From NCBI GenBank assembly GCA_050246915.1, contig JBFWVD010000010.1, forward strand, positions 1-64,000: a DNA stretch of 64,000 nt. The letters are read 5' to 3'. Under the pieces are notes generated by a model. That model was not told where the DNA came from, did no database searches, and saw nothing but the letters and a program-made list of their open reading frames with translations. Positions 59,677-64,000 of the stretch are shown in pieces. Made by a program: the position numbers and the translations under genes. Positions within the stretch are counted from its first letter, which is position 1. Each line of letters starts with the position of its first letter. The stretch comes from JBFWVD01 sp050246915 (GTDB lineage Bacteria > Actinomycetota > Acidimicrobiia > Acidimicrobiales > Ilumatobacteraceae).

Positions 59677-60771
59677 TCACTGCGTGTACTTGATCGACTC
59701 CAAGCCGCTCATCTGGCGAAGCACCAGATACTCGGGTCCCTTCAGCGCAGTGCGTTCCCACGGACCGAATCCCATGACGGTACCGTCGCCGCCCAGAGTG
59801 GAGGGCACCTGATGGATGCGCTCGAGTCCTTCCATGACACCTTCTGGGGTGTGCACGGTGGCATAACGCAGGCCCAGCACCGCCAAGGTTGCCATGTCGT
59901 ACATGCACGCCGTGATCACATCGAACGGTCGTGATCCGAACCTCGCCTCATAGCGGTCGAGCATGGCGGCGAACGTCGCGTTCGACTCGTCGATCTGATC
60001 GACGTAGGTCCACCCGCTCATCTCGCGCTTCTCGTCGGAGTTCTTGTTGTGGAAGTGCATTCCGGCACTGGTGGTGAAGCGCGGTGGATCCCACTCCATC
60101 GCGGTCAGCGATCGCGACAGGTCGAGCAGCACGCCGCCATAGCCGAGATAGGCGAGGGCATCGGGCATCCCTTCGGCGGCCTTGGCCACCTCGGCGCTGA
60201 GGTCGGTAGCGACGGGGGAGCACTTGATGTCGGCGATGATGGTGATACCGAGGTGCTCACATTGTTCTTCGAACGACTCGAAGAACTCGGCGCCGATCGG
60301 TGACCGATCACGGATGACGGCGACCGTGCGCAGATCGCGTCGCTTCATCGCCCACGCGATCTTGGGGCCGTCGTCGTACAACGAACCGAGCTGATAGTGG
60401 AACCCGTATCGGCCCCTTGATCGGGTGGTGCCGGGGAAGTTGATGGTTGGTACCCGGCGCGATTCGAACAGTGGCACCACCGCCATGCAGTTGTCGGTGA
60501 TGCCAGGACCGATGATGACGAGCACGCCGTCATCCGCGAGCGCAGTCCATGCGTCGGTGACCGCTTTGGCGGTACCGCTGGGCAGACCGAGCCCGGACCG
60601 AACCACCAACTCGATCGGACGATCCACCTCCCCGTTGGCGACGGCCTCGTCGAAGCGGAACCGGAACACCTGCAACATCCGTTGCTCGGTCGTTGCCTGG
60701 TCGGCCATCAGACCCTCGTCGAGGAAGCCGATTTTGAATGGTGCGGCTGAAGCAGAACCCCTTGCGGCCAT
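59677..60771 (-). CDS. Periplasmic-binding-protein-fold (LivK-type) protein without signal peptide
   Basis: 364 residues. Type I binding fold: FKIGFLDEGLMADQATTEQRM, VLVIIGPGITDNCMAVVPLFESRRVPTIN, VAVIRDRSPIGAEFFESFEEQCEHLGI and ALAYLGYGGVLLDLSRSL match branched-chain/urea ABC binding proteins. The N-terminus MAARGSASAAPFKIG has no hydrophobic export signal, no cysteine lipobox and no permease genes nearby. It may work as a cytoplasmic sensor or an enzyme-associated ligand-binding protein, or have lost its export signal. Confidence 0.78.
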   Translation of the reverse strand: MAARGSASAAPFKIGFLDEGLMADQATTEQRMLQVFRFRFDEAVANGEVDRPIELVVRSGLGLPSGTAKAVTDAWTALADDGVLVIIGPGITDNCMAVVPLFESRRVPTINFPGTTRSRGRYGFHYQLGSLYDDGPKIAWAMKRRDLRTVAVIRDRSPIGAEFFESFEEQCEHLGITIIADIKCSPVATDLSAEVAKAAEGMPDALAYLGYGGVLLDLSRSLTAMEWDPPRFTTSAGMHFHNKNSDEKREMSGWTYVDQIDESNATFAAMLDRYEARFGSRPFDVITACMYDMATLAVLGLRYATVHTPEGVMEGLERIHQVPSTLGGDGTVMGFGPWERTALKGPEYLVLRQMSGLESIKYTQ

Positions 60772-60826
60772 GAGACCCCCCGATCACGTGTGGCATCGGC
60801 GTTGTAGCACAACCTGGTTGGGTCGG

Positions 60827-62182
60827 TCAGCTGGAGTGCTCATCGGGTGTGTCGGTAGTGCTGGAGACACCAGGAACGACCAGCGAAATGGCCAGTGATC
60901 GTTTGCGCTGCCGGGCTTCGCGAGCTGCGCTGAAGCGATCGAGGCGGCTCATGACCGGCGTGGCGGCGATCCCATGGACGACCACGGACAACAGGATCGT
61001 GGCGGCGACGATGGACCAGACGCGCTCGACGTGGGGGATGTCGACAGCATTCGATGCGTATGCCACGTAGTAGATCGAACCGATGCCCCGGATGCCGAAG
61101 AACGCGATGGCGCGACGCTCGAGCCGCAAGGTCCGGCCACCAGCGAGTGCCAGCGCGCCGGCCAGCGGACGGGCGATGAACACCGCGCTGAGCGCGATCG
61201 CCAACCCGGCAACATCGAGGCTGTCGAGCAAACCACCCGCCAACGCTCCACCGAGCAGCACCAACAGCGCGACCACGAGCAGCTGCTCGACCTGATCGGC
61301 GAACTCGTGGAGAACCCGGTGATAGCTGTGGGCGCGTTCGCTCGACCGGATGGTGACCGCAGCGATGAACACCGCGAGGAAGCCGTAGCCGTGCAACAAC
61401 TCGGCTGCTCCGTACGCCGCCAACGTGGCAGCGACCGCCACGAAGCCCGATGCCGTCGCCGCCAGATTGGCGTCGTCGCCGTAGCGTCGAGAGAACATCA
61501 GCTTCGACAACAACCAGCCGCTCACATATCCAGCGCCGAGGCCGACGGCGATGCGCAACACGACGTCACCCAAGAACCAGCCGACCAGTGCTTGGCCGGA
61601 GAAGTCGTGCATCGACAACGCCATCGCCGCGTACACGAACGGGAACGCGAGACCATCGTTCAGGCCGGCTTCGCTGGTGAGTGAGAACCTCACCTCATCC
61701 TCAGCCCACGGGTCGGCCTCGGCGCCTGTCGACGGTTCGCCGACCTGCACATCGGCGGCGAGCACCGGATCGGTCGGGGCGAGCGCCGCGCCGATCAACA
61801 ATGCACTGGCCAACGGCAACCCCGCGATGAGGCCCGATGCTGCGATGACCGCGATGGTGACGGGCATGCCGATGGCCAACAACCGCCATGTCGTCATCCA
61901 TGATCGCCAACCCACGGCTCGATCGAGCTTGAGGCCAGCCCCCATGAGCGACACCAGTACACCCAACTCGGCGGCCCGCTCGTACCACAGTCCATACCCA
62001 TCGCGGCCGGGCTCGAAGCTGATCGGCGACGACAACGCCTCGGCCAACGTGAACGCGCCGGCCCCGACTGCGATGAGGACGATCGGGAGCGAGAGCGGGC
62101 GCTTCTCGAGCCGTGGGGGCAGCCAGGCGGCAAGCAAGGCGACTACGCCCGCGACGAACAGCACGATCTCGTAGCGATCCAT
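60827..62182 (-). CDS. Na+/H+ antiporter, CPA1/NhaP family
   Basis: 451 residues, about twelve helices. Ion-binding motifs GAALAPTDPVLAADVQVGEP (~150) with the TDP stretch and SEAGLNDGLAFPFVYAAM (~190) with the ND motif are diagnostic. C-terminal soluble tail of ~45 residues, Ser/Thr-rich at the end. Exchanges Na+ or K+ for protons; marine or saline habit would suit but is inferred. The ATG at 62182 begins MDRYEIVLF; an upstream extension lacks family character. Confidence 0.9.
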   Translation of the reverse strand: MDRYEIVLFVAGVVALLAAWLPPRLEKRPLSLPIVLIAVGAGAFTLAEALSSPISFEPGRDGYGLWYERAAELGVLVSLMGAGLKLDRAVGWRSWMTTWRLLAIGMPVTIAVIAASGLIAGLPLASALLIGAALAPTDPVLAADVQVGEPSTGAEADPWAEDEVRFSLTSEAGLNDGLAFPFVYAAMALSMHDFSGQALVGWFLGDVVLRIAVGLGAGYVSGWLLSKLMFSRRYGDDANLAATASGFVAVAATLAAYGAAELLHGYGFLAVFIAAVTIRSSERAHSYHRVLHEFADQVEQLLVVALLVLLGGALAGGLLDSLDVAGLAIALSAVFIARPLAGALALAGGRTLRLERRAIAFFGIRGIGSIYYVAYASNAVDIPHVERVWSIVAATILLSVVVHGIAATPVMSRLDRFSAAREARQRKRSLAISLVVPGVSSTTDTPDEHSS

Positions 62183-62235
62183 GCATGCGCCTACCCGCGA
62201 TCGTGCGCAATCAACCAGCCATCGCTCTTCGTTCG

Positions 62236-63474
62236 TCAGAGCACCGCGGTGCTCACTGCGTGGATGACCAGCCCGGCCAGTCCCCCGACCACGGTGCCGT
62301 TGATGCGGATGAACTGCAGATCCCGACCAACCTGCAGTTCGATGCGTCGACTGGTCGATTCGGGGTCCCACTTGGCGATGGTCGACTCGATGAGCGCCGT
62401 CACCTCATGGCGATAGTTGTCGACGAAGTAGCCCACGAGGCGTTCGATGTTGCCCTCGATACGCGCTTGCAGCTCTGGTTCATCGCGCAAGCGAGCGCCG
62501 AGGCGGCCGAGCGTCGTGGCGGTCCGCGTCCGCAGTTCGCTGCCCGGTCGCCCGGACGCGTCGACCAGTCGGGCCTTGGCATCGTCGAACACCGCTCCGA
62601 GCCAGGAGCGCATCTCGGGGTAGGCGAGCAGTTCCGCTTTCAGCGCTTCGCCCTTGGCTCGTAGCGCATCGTCTGTGCGGAGCCGTTCGGCGAACTCGGT
62701 GAGGCGTCGCTCGAACGATTGCCGGAACTCATGGTCGGGGTCGGCCTGCACCTCGGCCAGGAACCGCTCCACGCCGTCGTAGAGCTTGGCGAAGACCCGG
62801 TTGTCAATTGAAGTTGGCACCCACCACGGCGACTCCTGTTCGACACGGGCGCGCAGGGTTGCCTTGTTGTCGGCGAGGAATCCCCGGGAGCCCTTCAAGA
62901 CCGCGTCGAACAAGCGATGGTGCTGATCGCCCTCGACGCCGAGCTCGATCGCCCGGCCGGCGATGGGGGCGACCGGCGTGTCCCGGATGCGCTGTTCGAC
63001 GGCGCGCTCCACGCCGGTGCGCACCTCGGAGTCGTCGAGGACCTTGAGCGCGGTGTGCACGACGTCGGCTACCGCGTCTGCGGCGCGGGCGGCGTTGGCC
63101 GGTTCGGCCAGCCAGGTACCCAGCCGCGCGCCGATGCGAGCGCCGTGCAGTCGCTCACCGATGACCGACGCCGAGAGGAAGTTGCCCTCCACGAACTCGC
63201 CGAGCGATCGGGCGATCTGATCCTTGCGCTTGGGGATGATGGCGGTGTGGGGAATGGGGATGGCGAGCGGATGGCGGAACAGTGCCGTGACGGCGAACCA
63301 ATCGGCCAGTGCCCCCACCATGGCTGCCTCGGCGAACGCCTCGAGATAGCCCCACCACGACGGATCGGAGTGCTGTGAGCGCGCGACGGCGAACAACACC
63401 GCTGCGGCGACGAGGAGCATGGTGGCGAACCGCTTCATGCGACGTAGCTCGGTCGCGCTGGTGACGTCGTCCAT
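62236..63474 (-). CDS. DUF445 family membrane protein
   Basis: 412 residues. N-terminal helix FATMLLVAAAVLFAVA, the DUF445 start AMVGALADWFAVTALFRHPLAIPIPHTAIIPKRKDQIARSLGEFVEGNFLS (divided across ~50-100), a long helical, coiled-coil-rich region, and a C-terminal helix VVGGLAGLVIHAVSTAV. Function unknown; relatives are widespread and have been linked to envelope stress. It starts 54 bases downstream of the antiporter on the complementary side of a shared gap; probably the first gene of a two-gene unit with it. Confidence 0.87.
   Translation of the reverse strand: MDDVTSATELRRMKRFATMLLVAAAVLFAVARSQHSDPSWWGYLEAFAEAAMVGALADWFAVTALFRHPLAIPIPHTAIIPKRKDQIARSLGEFVEGNFLSASVIGERLHGARIGARLGTWLAEPANAARAADAVADVVHTALKVLDDSEVRTGVERAVEQRIRDTPVAPIAGRAIELGVEGDQHHRLFDAVLKGSRGFLADNKATLRARVEQESPWWVPTSIDNRVFAKLYDGVERFLAEVQADPDHEFRQSFERRLTEFAERLRTDDALRAKGEALKAELLAYPEMRSWLGAVFDDAKARLVDASGRPGSELRTRTATTLGRLGARLRDEPELQARIEGNIERLVGYFVDNYRHEVTALIESTIAKWDPESTSRRIELQVGRDLQFIRINGTVVGGLAGLVIHAVSTAVL
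62803..62818 (+). repeat. Dispersed 16-bp motif, copy 21
   Basis: GTCAAT-TGAA-GTTGGC in the DUF445 gene; coding strand P-T-S-I-D. Confidence 0.55.
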
Positions 63475-63631
63475 CGTGGGTCCACCCTAGGGCCGGTGTT
63501 GCGGTGGTCCTCGGGCGGTGAACGGCTTGCTGACAGGCTGTTAGCGTGCCGACGTTCGGTCGAGCAGCGCACGGGGGTGCCTGCAAGGGACGTCCGCGAG
63601 GACGAACTCGAGCCGAAAAGGGGGAGCGAAC

Positions 63632-64000
63632 GTGGAACTCGGCATCTTCATCCAGGCGCCTGTCCTGGCCCACAACCGCAAAGGCGATCCTGACTACGAG
63701 CGCCGAAAGGTGATGCAGGACCTCGAGGTCGCGATCGCCGCTGACAAGGCGGGGTTCAAGTACGTGCTCGCCACCGAGCACCACTTCCTCGATGAGTACA
63801 GCCATCTGTCGGCCAACGACGTGATCCTCAGCTATTTGGCCCACGCCACCGAGCGGATCCACTTGGTGTCTGCGATCTTCAATCCATTGCCGAACGTGAT
63901 CCATCCGGCCAAGCTGGCCGAGACCGTGGCCATGTTGGACCTTGTGTCCGGCGGACGATTCGAGTTCGGCACCGGACGCGGCGCCGGCAGCCATGAGATC
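63632..64000 (+). CDS. LLM-class flavin-dependent oxidoreductase, 3' end beyond the window
   Basis: First 123 residues only; GTG start at 63632 with AGGGGGAG upstream. MELGIFIQAPVLAHNRKGDPDYERRK, ATEHHFLDEYSHLSANDV and FNPLPNVIHPAKLAETVAMLDLVSGGRFEFGTGRG (spread over ~60-115) match luciferase-like monooxygenases, with the ATEHHF segment typical of LuxAB-like FMN or F420 enzymes. Substrate unknown. It diverges from DUF445 with a 157-base gap. Confidence 0.88.
   Translation, partial: MELGIFIQAPVLAHNRKGDPDYERRKVMQDLEVAIAADKAGFKYVLATEHHFLDEYSHLSANDVILSYLAHATERIHLVSAIFNPLPNVIHPAKLAETVAMLDLVSGGRFEFGTGRGAGSHEI

Noticed and set aside
1374..62818. Dispersed motif as SOS (LexA) boxes
   Set aside because: The actinobacterial box is GAAC-N4-GTTC; here the arms are CAAC/GTTG and most copies are inside unrelated genes, away from promoters.
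1..64000. CRISPR array, insertion sequence, prophage or integron
   Set aside because: No regularly spaced direct repeats, transposase, integrase or phage structural genes were found.

Overview
The window is about 65% GC, densely coded DNA from an actinobacterium. Several things point there: three F420/FMN luciferase-fold (LLM) oxidoreductases, many FadE-type acyl-CoA dehydrogenases, an LPXTG-anchored surface protein, arsenate reductases of the kind found in mycothiol users, and GTG/TTG starts with 4-base overlaps between genes. An environmental member of the Acidimicrobiia fits best, but that placement is inference. No phage, plasmid, insertion sequence, rRNA or CRISPR array is seen.

Layout. 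1-3018: end of an ABC-F ATPase and an MFS-like protein. 3176-15051: a MocR-type regulator diverging from a nine-gene pyrimidine catabolism and uptake operon (beta-ureidopropionase, dihydropyrimidinase, semialdehyde dehydrogenase, LLM oxidoreductase, ABC permease/ATPase/permease/binding protein, omega-aminotransferase). 15073-19953: DedA protein, FmdB zinc ribbon, HtrA-like lipoprotein, lysozyme-like secreted protein, Mug-type DNA glycosylase. 20004-27059: a 2351-residue cell-wall-anchored repeat protein. 27176-28432: MFS exporter. 28401-40467: acyl-CoA and lipid catabolism (two thioesterases, LLM enzyme, dienoyl-CoA-reductase-like SDR, SMP-30 lactonase, four acyl-CoA dehydrogenases, MaoC-like protein, acyl-CoA ligase). 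40510-47534: EamA transporter, a small membrane protein with an Ala-Phe repeat, tRNA-Lys and tRNA-His, HemL-like aminotransferase, two poorly known envelope proteins, DUF983 protein, diguanylate cyclase. 47533-55082: CapA-like protein, then a P450/ferredoxin/hydrolase unit with TetR regulator, two SnoaL-like proteins, quinone reductase and another acyl-CoA dehydrogenase. 55204-57636: DHA2 exporter and HDOD protein. 57766-59664: arsenic resistance operon (ArsR-ArsC fusion, aquaglyceroporin, ArsC) with a clear palindromic operator. 59677-64000: signal-less binding protein, Na+/H+ antiporter, DUF445 protein and the start of another LLM oxidoreductase.

The most unusual signal is not a gene. A degenerate 16-base inverted repeat, GTCAAY-N4-VTTGV, occurs at least 21 times, spread over the whole window and mostly inside coding sequence, where it brings in codons rare for this base composition. 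Three copies lie within 117 bases of the DNA glycosylase gene. I know of no described family it matches. It looks like a genome-wide site of the same general kind as cyanobacterial HIP1, though with a different sequence.

Genes are closely packed and no gap exceeds 300 bases. The longest, 19100-19395 (296 bases), holds a structured leader. The next, 15990-16224, holds nothing recognisable apart from the promoter region of the HtrA-like gene.
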